From assembly GCA_028291545.1 (NCBI GenBank), contig JAQGHR010000097.1, forward strand, positions 27,349 to 91,348: DNA of 64,000 bases, given 5' to 3'. Made by a program: the position numbers and the translations under genes. Position 1 is the stretch's first letter. Every line of letters begins with the position of its first letter. This DNA comes from Planctomycetota bacterium (GTDB taxonomy: Bacteria; Planctomycetota; Planctomycetia; Isosphaerales; Isosphaeraceae). This document shows positions 27,595-35,953 of the stretch, one piece after another. A model generated the notes under the pieces. That model was not told the DNA's origin. It worked only from the letters and a program-made list of their open reading frames with translations, and did no database searches.

Positions 27595-28611
27595 ATGACA
27601 CCGATCCTCTCCTACGTCTCCGCGCTCGTCCTGTCCTTTTCATTCCCAGCCTCCGGATTCCAGTCTGTCGACGCCCCCAAGTTCGGGGTGAAGGCCGAAC
27701 TTCCGAAGTCGTGGAAGGTCGTCATTCGCGAGAAGGATGACAGGGTGTTCGTCGCACTGATCCCGCAGACGGACCCGGAGCGTCCCGGAGTCGTTGCGTG
27801 CGAACTTGGGCTGGCGCCCGAGTCCCTCGATGAATATCGCACCCGAATTGATGGCAACGCCAAGCGTGGCGGCCGTCCCGGCAAGCTCGTCCGCAATGAG
27901 GTCCTCAAGACGCCGAAGGGCGACCGCCTCGAATCGCTCTGGGAATTCCGGCCCGCGCCCATCAGCCTTTGGCGGGAGCTGAGCGTCCGCGTCATCGCCA
28001 ATCGCCAGATGTACACATTCCTACTCAACGTCGACGAAGCCAGCTATGCGGAGGCGAAGAAGGCGTTCGACACCATGGTCAGCTCAGTGGTCCTTACACC
28101 TCCGAACACCGGCGCGGATCTCATCCACAAGGCCAAGAACCGCTGGTCGCAGCGCGAGTTCAAGTTCGCCCTCGATCTGCCCGCCGACTGGAGCCCCGCG
28201 CTCGCTCCCGATGAGGTGGCTCTGTTTTACGCCAATGGTCCGGCGCATGGAATCTGGTCCGATAACGCGCTGGTCATCGCGCAGAAGCATCGTCCCCTCG
28301 ATCTCAAGCATCTGGCCGAGACCTTGCCGGATGCGCTCCGAGGTGAGGAACCGAACTGCGAGGTGCTGGCGTGCAAGGTGGTGAGCCAGGGCAAGCTCTC
28401 GGCGCTGGAGACGGTCGTGAGGACCCGTCGCGGACCATTCTCGATGACGGTCCTGGAACGCCGGTTCGCGGCCGAGCGGTTCGATTACGAGGTGAAATAC
28501 ACGATCGAGTCGAAGCGGTTCGACGAGCTCGCCCCCCTGCTCCGCAAGAGCCTCGACAGCTTCGCCGAACTGCCCGGAGACGTGCCGGACGGACCTGGAC
28601 GACCCGGTTGA
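27595..28611 (+). CDS. Secreted protein with two similar halves
   Basis: Encodes 338 residues with a signal peptide (about 1-22, ending PASGFQS). Two alpha/beta halves start similarly: FGVKAELPKSWKVVIREKDD (about 31) and FKFALDLPADWSPALAPDEV (about 188). Each continues into a beta sheet and a C-terminal helix (YAEAKKAFDTMVSSVVL, then ELAPLLRKSLDSFAEL). This resembles the PsbP/DcrB/Mog1-type fold duplicated. GGAG lies 13 bases upstream. It lies 42 bases after the MoxR partner gene and could be in the same transcript. Function unknown. Confidence 0.65.
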   Translation: MTPILSYVSALVLSFSFPASGFQSVDAPKFGVKAELPKSWKVVIREKDDRVFVALIPQTDPERPGVVACELGLAPESLDEYRTRIDGNAKRGGRPGKLVRNEVLKTPKGDRLESLWEFRPAPISLWRELSVRVIANRQMYTFLLNVDEASYAEAKKAFDTMVSSVVLTPPNTGADLIHKAKNRWSQREFKFALDLPADWSPALAPDEVALFYANGPAHGIWSDNALVIAQKHRPLDLKHLAETLPDALRGEEPNCEVLACKVVSQGKLSALETVVRTRRGPFSMTVLERRFAAERFDYEVKYTIESKRFDELAPLLRKSLDSFAELPGDVPDGPGRPG

Positions 28612-28736
28612 TGAATCACCTCTGCCTCATCGACGGACCCGCTGATCATAGCTGAAAAAGCGGCAGGCCGGGTCTGCCCTCCCGGCGAGGCGGCGGTTAC
28701 AATGCGGACCCAGGATTCCGCCGCCACGTCCCAAGG

Positions 28737-31367
28737 ATGCCGGCTTCGATGCCCAGACAACGGAGTGTCCGCGAACTCTCCTCGGGGGAGCCGTCGGCCA
28801 TTGAGAACGATCCTCTGGCCCTACTTTCTGCGCCGCTGCGCGATTGGTTTTCTCGCGATTTCCCGGACGGGCCGACCCCCGCGCAATCGCTCGCGTGGCC
28901 TGCGATCAAAAGCGGCGAGAACCTTCTGCTCGTCTCTCCAACCGGCACGGGCAAGACCCTGGCGGCATTTCTGGCGATCCTCGACGGCCTCCACCGCGAG
29001 CATGCCGCGGGGACTCTGCGCGAGGGCCTCCGATGCGTGTACATCTCGCCGCTGCGGAGCCTGGGTTACGACATTGAACGAAATCTCACCGGACCTCTCG
29101 ACGCCATCCGCCGCGAGATCCGGCTCGAACGCTCCCCCGTGACCGTTGGCGTGCGGACCGGCGATACGTCGTCGAGTGTGAGAAAAGGGCTACGCACCCG
29201 GCCGCCGCATGTCCTGATCACGACACCCGAGAGCCTGTCTCTCCTGCTCAGCCAGTCCGCCTGGCACGAGATCTGGCGGGGTGTCGAACATCTCATCCTC
29301 GACGAGATTCACGCCCTCGTTCCCACCAAGCGGGGCGCGGACTTGATGGCGAGTGCCGAACGGTTGTCGGCCCGATGCGCCCGCGACCCCGCGCGCGTCG
29401 GCCTGTCGGCCACCTGCAATCCGGCCGAACCGGTGGCGGCGTTCCTTGTCGGCCCCAGTCGCTCATGCCGGGTCGTTGTGGCCCCGGCACCGGCCGGTAA
29501 CAAGCCGCCCGATCTCGTCGTCGCGAGTCTCATCCGTCGCGAGGAAGCCCATCATCGGGGACTGAGCTATGGACGATTGCTCAAGAAGTTACGGCACGAT
29601 ATCGGCAACAATCGCACGACTATCGTCTTCGCCAACACGCGAGCCCTGACCGAGAAGATCACACACGACCTGAGACGGACGCTGGATTCGGGTTCAGCAT
29701 CCGTCGCCGCGCATCATTCCGCACTCGATGCCTCGCGCAGGCGAGAGGTCGAATCGGCCCTGAAATCGGGGGACATGCGGGCCGTTGTCACGAGCACCAG
29801 CCTGGAGCTAGGCGTGGATATCGGCACGGCCGACCTGACCTCGATGGTGGGACTTCCCGGGAGCACGTCCCGCTGCCTGCAGCGCGTGGGCCGAGCCGGT
29901 CATCGCGTCGGGGCCATGACGCGAGGCGTCATCTACGCGGCCACCGCCGCCGAATTGGCGGGAGCCGTCGTCACGGTCGAAGCCGCCCTGGCGGGACGAG
30001 TTGAGCCACTTCGGCCCATCAATTCACCTCTGGACGTCCTCTGCCAGCAGTTGATCGGCATGGCCAGCGGTGACGAGTGGTCCGCCGACGGGGCGTTCGA
30101 CCTCTTGAGGCGATCGGCCCCATTTGCATCCTTGTTGCGAGCCGACTTCGACGCTTGCCTGGACTTCCTGGCGGGTGACCTCGCCTCCCCCCCGGGCGCC
30201 TTCGAACCGGAACCGGGGGCTGCGCCCAAGTGGACGGCCCCACGGATCTGGAAATCGCGGGGGTTGTTCTCGGTTCGCAATCGCCGGGTCATTCGCTGGT
30301 TCTGGTCCAACGTCGGGACGATCACGTCGGAGGAGTCGGTCCGAGTCCTTGTCGACGGCCGTGAAATCGGGTCTCTCGAAGGGAACTATGCCGAACGCCT
30401 CCAGGCGGGTGATCAATTCGTGCTCGACGGCCGCACGCTCAAGTTCGGCAAGCTGGACGGCTTCACCGTGATCGCCCAACCTTCAGACGGCGAGTCGGAG
30501 TTACCCCGATGGTCGAGCGATCGGCAGTCGCTCTCCGCCGATCTCGCTCATGCTTTGGTGGCCTTCCGCGAAGAAGCGGCACGCCTCTTGACCGAGGGTG
30601 CCTCGGCCTTGCGTGCCTGGCTCATCGAGGGTCACGGCCTGGAACCCGACGCGGCCGGTGTTCTCGAGGATCTTCTCTCCGCTCAAGAGCAGCTTAGCGA
30701 AGTTCCCCCTCGCGGCGGACTCCTCGTCGAAGAGTGGCCCGGCGACGAGGGGTTCTCCTATGCCTTCCACGTGCCGCTTGCCCGCTCCGCCTGCGAGGCC
30801 CTCGGCCGGGCGGTTTCCGCAAGGATGGGTCGCCGTTTCGGCAGAGACCTTGCGCTCGCGGTCGCCGATCTCGGATTCACGATCCGAACCCCTGACGCGG
30901 CGCGAATTTGTCCGGGCGACCTGCCCGCCCTCCTTGACCCGAGGAATCTCGACGACGACATTCTGGACGGACTCGATCGTGGCGAATTGCTCGCTCGCCG
31001 CTTCCGCCACGTCGCCGGGACGGCCATGATGGTCCTGCGGCGACCTGACGGGGGCAAAACGCGAGTCGGCGGCATGCTCTGGGTCAGCAATCGCCTCTAT
31101 CCTCTTGTGAAGGCGTCCTGTCCCGAGCATCCGTTACTGCGAGAGACGAGGCGCGAAGTGCTGGAAGAACTTCTGGACTCGCGCGCGGCGATCGCGTGGA
31201 TCGAGTCCAATCCCCCGATACGGTTCCGCTCGCTCGATGGCCCGTCGCCGTTCGCGGTGGCGTGGATTGACGCGAGCGGCGCCGAGGCATTGCGGTTCGA
31301 GACACCACGCGACGCACTGCGACGGCTCCATGCACGGCTTGTTGGGACGGGGGGCACGCCCTCGTGA
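28737..31367 (+). CDS. Lhr-type (ligase-associated) DEXH-box helicase
   Basis: Encodes 876 residues. Walker A SPTGTGKTLAAFLAIL (about 67), DEIHAL box (about 188), motif III GLSAT, and helicase C motifs STSLELGVDIGTADLT and QRVGRAGHRVG are present. The long C-terminal region with a winged-helix/beta module matches the Lhr-core family, and length fits the ligase-associated DNA-damage-response helicases. These unwind DNA or DNA-RNA hybrids 3' to 5'. The next gene, overlapping by 4 bases, is a PdeM-like phosphoesterase, the usual companion. The usual companion ATP-dependent ligase and beta-lactamase-fold exonuclease are not here. ATG 28749 is an alternative start. Confidence 0.92.
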   Translation: MPASMPRQRSVRELSSGEPSAIENDPLALLSAPLRDWFSRDFPDGPTPAQSLAWPAIKSGENLLLVSPTGTGKTLAAFLAILDGLHREHAAGTLREGLRCVYISPLRSLGYDIERNLTGPLDAIRREIRLERSPVTVGVRTGDTSSSVRKGLRTRPPHVLITTPESLSLLLSQSAWHEIWRGVEHLILDEIHALVPTKRGADLMASAERLSARCARDPARVGLSATCNPAEPVAAFLVGPSRSCRVVVAPAPAGNKPPDLVVASLIRREEAHHRGLSYGRLLKKLRHDIGNNRTTIVFANTRALTEKITHDLRRTLDSGSASVAAHHSALDASRRREVESALKSGDMRAVVTSTSLELGVDIGTADLTSMVGLPGSTSRCLQRVGRAGHRVGAMTRGVIYAATAAELAGAVVTVEAALAGRVEPLRPINSPLDVLCQQLIGMASGDEWSADGAFDLLRRSAPFASLLRADFDACLDFLAGDLASPPGAFEPEPGAAPKWTAPRIWKSRGLFSVRNRRVIRWFWSNVGTITSEESVRVLVDGREIGSLEGNYAERLQAGDQFVLDGRTLKFGKLDGFTVIAQPSDGESELPRWSSDRQSLSADLAHALVAFREEAARLLTEGASALRAWLIEGHGLEPDAAGVLEDLLSAQEQLSEVPPRGGLLVEEWPGDEGFSYAFHVPLARSACEALGRAVSARMGRRFGRDLALAVADLGFTIRTPDAARICPGDLPALLDPRNLDDDILDGLDRGELLARRFRHVAGTAMMVLRRPDGGKTRVGGMLWVSNRLYPLVKASCPEHPLLRETRREVLEELLDSRAAIAWIESNPPIRFRSLDGPSPFAVAWIDASGAEALRFETPRDALRRLHARLVGTGGTPS

Positions 31368-32056
31368 GCGTTTCCATGACGAGTGTGTCCGCGCCTGGCT
31401 TGCTCTCGCCTCCCGAATTGTCCGGCTGGTCGTTGGCGCCCGAGGGAGCCGCAGTTCACCTCGCCGAAGGAACGGCCGTGATCGCCGACGTCCATCTCGG
31501 CTACGAATGGGCGCGCGGATCACGGGGAGATTGCATTCCGCCGCACTCGCTCAGGGAGACGGTGTCGAAGCTGGAAACCCTGCTGAGCCGAGTCTCGATC
31601 ACTCGCCTGATCATCGCGGGCGACCTCGTCGAATCGGCAGGCCCGTGCGCGAGAACCGCGAACGATGTGGCGAGCCTGTTCTCGTGGCTGAAGGCACGCG
31701 GCGTCGAAGCGGTCTGGATTCGAGGAAATCACGATCCTGCCCGAGGGCAACCGACAGCGTGCGAGTTAGACGGCTGGAGGATCTCACACGGGGATCGGGG
31801 TCTGGGCGAGGGGAAGTCCATGATTGGACACCATCACCCCGCGCTCAAAACGGCCGGACTGTCCGCGCCGTGCTTCCTGGTCGGTCACGAAACGATCGTC
31901 CTTCCCGCCTTTTCTCCCAATTCCGCGGGCCTGGACGTGGGGACCGGACGATTGCCTCGCCCACTTCATCGCGAGCCGTTGCGATGTGTGGCCGGGCTTG
32001 GGGAGGAATTGCTGGACTTCGGCCCGATCGCGGCGCTGGCGGCAAAGCTCCTGTAG
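31364..32056 (+). CDS. pdeM: PdeM-like metallophosphoesterase
   Basis: Encodes 230 residues with the calcineurin-like metal motifs in order: DVHLGYE (D-x-H), AGDLVES (GD), RGNHDPA (GNHD) and GHHHP (GHxH). This matches the ligase-associated DNA-damage-response endonuclease family. The GTG start at 31364 overlaps the helicase stop (GTGA); ATG 31376 is an alternative. The helicase-phosphoesterase pair is widely conserved, which supports the assignment. Symbol is given by family analogy. Confidence 0.88.
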   Translation: MSVSMTSVSAPGLLSPPELSGWSLAPEGAAVHLAEGTAVIADVHLGYEWARGSRGDCIPPHSLRETVSKLETLLSRVSITRLIIAGDLVESAGPCARTANDVASLFSWLKARGVEAVWIRGNHDPARGQPTACELDGWRISHGDRGLGEGKSMIGHHHPALKTAGLSAPCFLVGHETIVLPAFSPNSAGLDVGTGRLPRPLHREPLRCVAGLGEELLDFGPIAALAAKLL

Positions 32057-32088
32057 GCTGTCTGTCAGGACACCTCTTTTTCAACGGA

Positions 32089-34479
32089 TCAGGACTTCGA
32101 CGGCTTTGGGGGAGGAGTCGGTTTCGCCACTTCCCACTTGGGGATCATGCGCGTCAAGTGTTCGCGAACATCTTCGCGCAATTTCTTGTCGGCATGAGGT
32201 GTAAGATCGCTCAGCTTGAGAGCGAACCAGGCCTGCTCGACGGCCTCGGGGTAGAGTTCGAGATCGGCGAGTGCCTCCGCAAATTCTGCGCGCAGGGACG
32301 AGTCGGTCGGATAGAGGATGCAGGCTTTCCGGCAGGCATCACGGCGGTCAATGCGAATCCGATAGCGTTCGCCCTCGACGAGGTTCGGGAGTTCCAGAAA
32401 TTCTCGAGCCCAGGCGGCACGAAGGCGTTGGGCGAGGAGCGATTTCGGATCGCGCGGACGAGTCCTCGCACTCTTGAGGCCGGAATCAATTCGGTGCCAT
32501 GTAAAATCATCGGATGGACGGCCGCGACGTCGCCATTCCAGCCCTTCCAGATTCGCGCGGGCGATCCGGGCGCGAGAACCGTATCGATCGGCCTCCGCGG
32601 CCTGACGATACAAGTCATCCGCTCGCTTGGCATCGGCGGTCACACCCATCAGGGCCGTTTCCGCGGCGCTCATGGCCGATTGCGCCCGGAAAAACGGCAG
32701 AACCGTGCCGATATAGGTCCCGAGCACGGCCGCGAGACACGCCCCGACCGCGAAAGTCAGCTCTCGTCCACCGAACGGTCGCCGAAGGCCCGATCGGCGA
32801 TCTTCACGAAGATTCTGCCCAAGCGCCAGCATGCCCCAAAGCATGAGCGAGACCGGCGCAAACCCGATTCCGCCCGCCGCCAGGAGGTTCACGACGATGG
32901 CCACCACCCCGAGCCCCAAGGCCTCGGCCGCGATCGGGGCGCGGTTCCAGAGCTGCCGTCCAATGGTAGCCGCCAGGCCCCAACTCACGGTGAGGATCAG
33001 CAGCCTTGAAGCGGACTCAGGATCAAAGGGGTTGATGCGGACGAGGACTATCGCCAACAGCGAGCCTCCCAATCCCGCCGAGACGACAAGCCATGTCGTG
33101 GAATACGGCGCGTCCGGCTCATCGTCATGAGCGCTCGATGCGACGGCCTGCGAGGAATTCGTGCGACCGAAGATCTCGCGTAGCCCGAACCCAAGAGCGA
33201 ACAACATCGCAACGACTGCCGGTAATCCAGCCGTGGCCCAGACCTCCAGGACGAAGTTGTGCGGGTCGGTAATCTCCTCACTCGCTTGCGGGAGCTTGTG
33301 CTGCAAATAGGGACCGGCGAAGTTTCCTGGGCCGAGACCAGACCACCAGCGGCTCGGCCCGTACCAGATCACGCCCCAGGCCCCTCGCCAGTACTCCGCG
33401 CGATACGTGAGCGACTTGGTTGACTCGGTCAAGACCTGGCGATCGAGTTGCCCCGCCATCGCGGCCACGGCCACCAGCACGGCGAGGGTGCCGGTCAGAC
33501 CCAGACCGACCAAGGCGATCGTGCGGGATGAAACGCGACGGCGTTCTCGCCACGCAAACAACGCGAGCGCGACCAGGAGGCCCAGATACGCGCTGCGGCT
33601 CTTGGTCAGGAGAAAACACAGGAGCACGGCCAGCAGCGCCGGCGAGATCAAGAAGAACAGCCCGGCGCGTGCGTCCGCAGACTCGGCGAGTTCATCCGAT
33701 GGCGAGGACGTGGCCGGTCGCCGGGCGATTCCTCGCAGGAACACGCACAGTCCGAGGATCATCGGGCCGACGAGGAACCCGGCGAGGGTGTTCGTCAGCG
33801 CGAACGTCGCCACCGGCTCGCGAGAGCCGATCAATCGATCGGCGAAGCGCTTGACCTGGATCGCGTCCGCATTGGGATCCAGCCCCGCGCGTCGCATCGC
33901 CTCGCGAGGATTCGCCCGGAAGAAGGCCCGAGCCTCCGGCATCTCGACGACCGATTGATAGAGCCCGTAGACGGAGACGGCCACCGCCGTGGCGACGAGA
34001 ATCCCGGCCAGAGCCGACGATTCCGCGCGATGGCGAGGGAGGTTCCGCAAGAGGAGATACGCCAGGCCCACGGCGATCCACTCCCACGCGAAGTTGATCG
34101 CGATCCGCCGGTCGGCCGCGTGAGTGGCGCTGAGCGCGACCAGCCCGAACAGGGCGACCACGCCAAGGTCGGCCCACGATCGACGGAGACGGAGCCCGCC
34201 TTCGAGCCACATTCCGGCCACTGCGATCACGGCGGTGACCAGCATCATCAACGACCAAAGCAAGCTCGTGCCCGAGTCGGCCTCGGACCGGAATTCCGCG
34301 GGCCAGTAGGCGCGGGCGACGATCAGGGCGCCCGTCAGGCCGAGGGCGACCCGACGAAACGTCTCACCCAATGTCGCGGCGGCGGGCTCAACGTCGCCCA
34401 TCAGTCCGGAGGGCAAGGCTGATGGCTCGGGGGGCGTTGCGGCACTTACTGGGATGGATCTGAGCTTGCGGCGCGACAT
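32089..34479 (-). CDS. O-antigen ligase/polymerase-like membrane protein
   Basis: Encodes 796 residues with about 14 hydrophobic segments from residue 43 to 590 and a large loop between them containing YRAEYWRGAWGVIWYGPSRW, GLGPGNF and DPHNFVLEVWATAGLPA, the typical Wzy_C/O-antigen ligase pattern. A soluble C-terminal part (about 600-796) is TPR-like helical (YPTDSSLRAEFAEALADLEL, LYPEAVEQAW), ending Pro/Lys-rich. It would polymerise or ligate lipid-linked glycans at the membrane. AGGAAG lies before the ATG. It is 24 bases downstream of the WecA/MraY-like gene, so both probably form a surface-polysaccharide operon. Confidence 0.85.
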   Translation of the reverse strand: MSRRKLRSIPVSAATPPEPSALPSGLMGDVEPAAATLGETFRRVALGLTGALIVARAYWPAEFRSEADSGTSLLWSLMMLVTAVIAVAGMWLEGGLRLRRSWADLGVVALFGLVALSATHAADRRIAINFAWEWIAVGLAYLLLRNLPRHRAESSALAGILVATAVAVSVYGLYQSVVEMPEARAFFRANPREAMRRAGLDPNADAIQVKRFADRLIGSREPVATFALTNTLAGFLVGPMILGLCVFLRGIARRPATSSPSDELAESADARAGLFFLISPALLAVLLCFLLTKSRSAYLGLLVALALFAWRERRRVSSRTIALVGLGLTGTLAVLVAVAAMAGQLDRQVLTESTKSLTYRAEYWRGAWGVIWYGPSRWWSGLGPGNFAGPYLQHKLPQASEEITDPHNFVLEVWATAGLPAVVAMLFALGFGLREIFGRTNSSQAVASSAHDDEPDAPYSTTWLVVSAGLGGSLLAIVLVRINPFDPESASRLLILTVSWGLAATIGRQLWNRAPIAAEALGLGVVAIVVNLLAAGGIGFAPVSLMLWGMLALGQNLREDRRSGLRRPFGGRELTFAVGACLAAVLGTYIGTVLPFFRAQSAMSAAETALMGVTADAKRADDLYRQAAEADRYGSRARIARANLEGLEWRRRGRPSDDFTWHRIDSGLKSARTRPRDPKSLLAQRLRAAWAREFLELPNLVEGERYRIRIDRRDACRKACILYPTDSSLRAEFAEALADLELYPEAVEQAWFALKLSDLTPHADKKLREDVREHLTRMIPKWEVAKPTPPPKPSKS

Positions 34480-34503
34480 CGGAACTTCCTGGCTCGTGAG
34501 GGA

Positions 34504-35583
34504 TCACGCCTTGCCCGTCGAGACCTCGAGCACGGCCACAAGGCCGAGTAGGCAGATCGTCTGAGCGACGATCACGGCCGCGCCAAACGCGGTGTTTACC
34601 TGACTCAAGAGCAGTGATCCGAGGCCTCCGGCGAGTGTGATCAATCCAATCGTCGCGACCGCCCGCGCCGGGGTCAATCCCCGGTCAACCAGGCGATGCG
34701 AAAGATGGCAACGATCCGGCTGAAACGGGCTGCGACCCTCGCGGAGGCGAATCAACACGACCGAGGCGGTATCGTAGAGGGGGACCGCCATGACGAGGAG
34801 CGGCGTGACGATTCCATAAGGGGGAAACCCCGCTCGCGTGAACGTCCCGGCGACGGTCAGAGTACCGAGCAGGAAACCAAGAAAGTTGCTGCCGGCGTCT
34901 CCCATGAAGAGCCGCGCCGGGGGTCGGTTATGCAGGAGGAATCCCGCCAACGCCCCCACCAGCACGAGCAGAACGGCCGGCACGAAGAGACTCCCGACGG
35001 CGACCTGTGCCCCGACGAAGAGCAGCGCGGCGATCAGGCCGACACTGGCCGCGAGGCCGTCCATGTTGTCCAGGAAATTGAAGGCGTTGGTCAGGCCGAC
35101 GATCCAAAAAACGGTCAGGGCCGCCATCAGGAATCTGGTCGCCGAGCCTCCCGCTTGAAACAGCGTGACGCGATCCCCGGTCAGAACGAAGGCGATGGCG
35201 ACGGCAAACTGGACGAGGATTCGGGGCTGCCAGCCCAGCTTGAACCGATCGTCCAGAAGCCCGAGAACCATGATCGCGGTCGAGAGGCCGACGATGACAC
35301 CCAGCTCTCCAATTCGATCCAGAGCGCCCTGAGCATGGATCGCCAGATCGGGCGGAAGCCACGAATGCCCAAATTTCAGGGCGAGGACGCCCGTCGAAAG
35401 GACCAATGCGGTCGTCATCCAGATTGCCACGCCTCCACCCAGGGGCGTGGGAGCCTCATGAGCTTTGCGTGCGTCGGGTTTATCGATCAGGCCGATCCGT
35501 GGGGCGACCCGACGGGCAATGGCGCATAAAATTGCACTTAGCACCATGGCATAGCCGACGATTCCCACCGCAGCGAGGGTCAC
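34504..35583 (-). CDS. WecA/MraY-family glycosyl-phosphate transferase
   Basis: Encodes 359 residues from a GTG, with GAGGG upstream. About 10 or 11 membrane helices carry the family's catalytic motifs: HEAPTPLGGGVAI, GLLDDRF (Asp-Asp), NAFNFLDNMDGLA, FMGDAGS and DRCHLSHRLVDRGL. It would transfer a sugar-phosphate from UDP-sugar to undecaprenyl phosphate, starting a polysaccharide. MraY proper is normally in the division cluster, and its HHH motif is not seen here, so a WecA/TagO-type role is more likely. It pairs with the O-antigen-ligase-like gene downstream. Confidence 0.9.
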   Translation of the reverse strand: MTLAAVGIVGYAMVLSAILCAIARRVAPRIGLIDKPDARKAHEAPTPLGGGVAIWMTTALVLSTGVLALKFGHSWLPPDLAIHAQGALDRIGELGVIVGLSTAIMVLGLLDDRFKLGWQPRILVQFAVAIAFVLTGDRVTLFQAGGSATRFLMAALTVFWIVGLTNAFNFLDNMDGLAASVGLIAALLFVGAQVAVGSLFVPAVLLVLVGALAGFLLHNRPPARLFMGDAGSNFLGFLLGTLTVAGTFTRAGFPPYGIVTPLLVMAVPLYDTASVVLIRLREGRSPFQPDRCHLSHRLVDRGLTPARAVATIGLITLAGGLGSLLLSQVNTAFGAAVIVAQTICLLGLVAVLEVSTGKA

Positions 35584-35674
35584 GATCCCGCCCTCTGTAT
35601 TTCCGATACCCTCTCCGTGTCTGAAAGATCCGGATGGAGCCCACCACGGCGAGGCCAGGTCCGCACGTCGCAGA

Positions 35675-35953
35675 TCATGGCTTCGCCCCCTCGCGCTCGC
35701 TCTCGGTCTCGGCCTTCATCGCCTTGAGGTTGGCCAGGCTGAGGGCCAGCAGCAGCATCAAGAGGCCGACAACAAGCCCTGATACGCCCAGCAAACTCGC
35801 CCATTCCACCAGGCGGTCCGGGGGCCAGCCGCTCCGCCGGCCGCCCGAGAGGATCCAGACGAGCCCGAATGGTCCGCCGAAGCTCGCGATCGACATGATC
35901 CCGAGAAGGAGGATGGGCAGCTTTGACACCGTGGCAGATCGGCGACGGCTCAT
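35675..35953 (-). CDS. Small two-helix membrane protein overlapping proS
   Basis: Encodes 92 residues from the ATG at 35953, whose ATGA overlaps the proS stop. The hydrophobic segments are LPILLLGIMSIASFGGPFGL (about 12-32) and LGVSGLVVGLLMLLLALSLA (about 53-75), followed by a charged tail. Family is not recognised. Translational coupling with proS is likely, although no functional link is evident. Confidence 0.6.
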   Translation of the reverse strand: MSRRRSATVSKLPILLLGIMSIASFGGPFGLVWILSGGRRSGWPPDRLVEWASLLGVSGLVVGLLMLLLALSLANLKAMKAETESEREGAKP

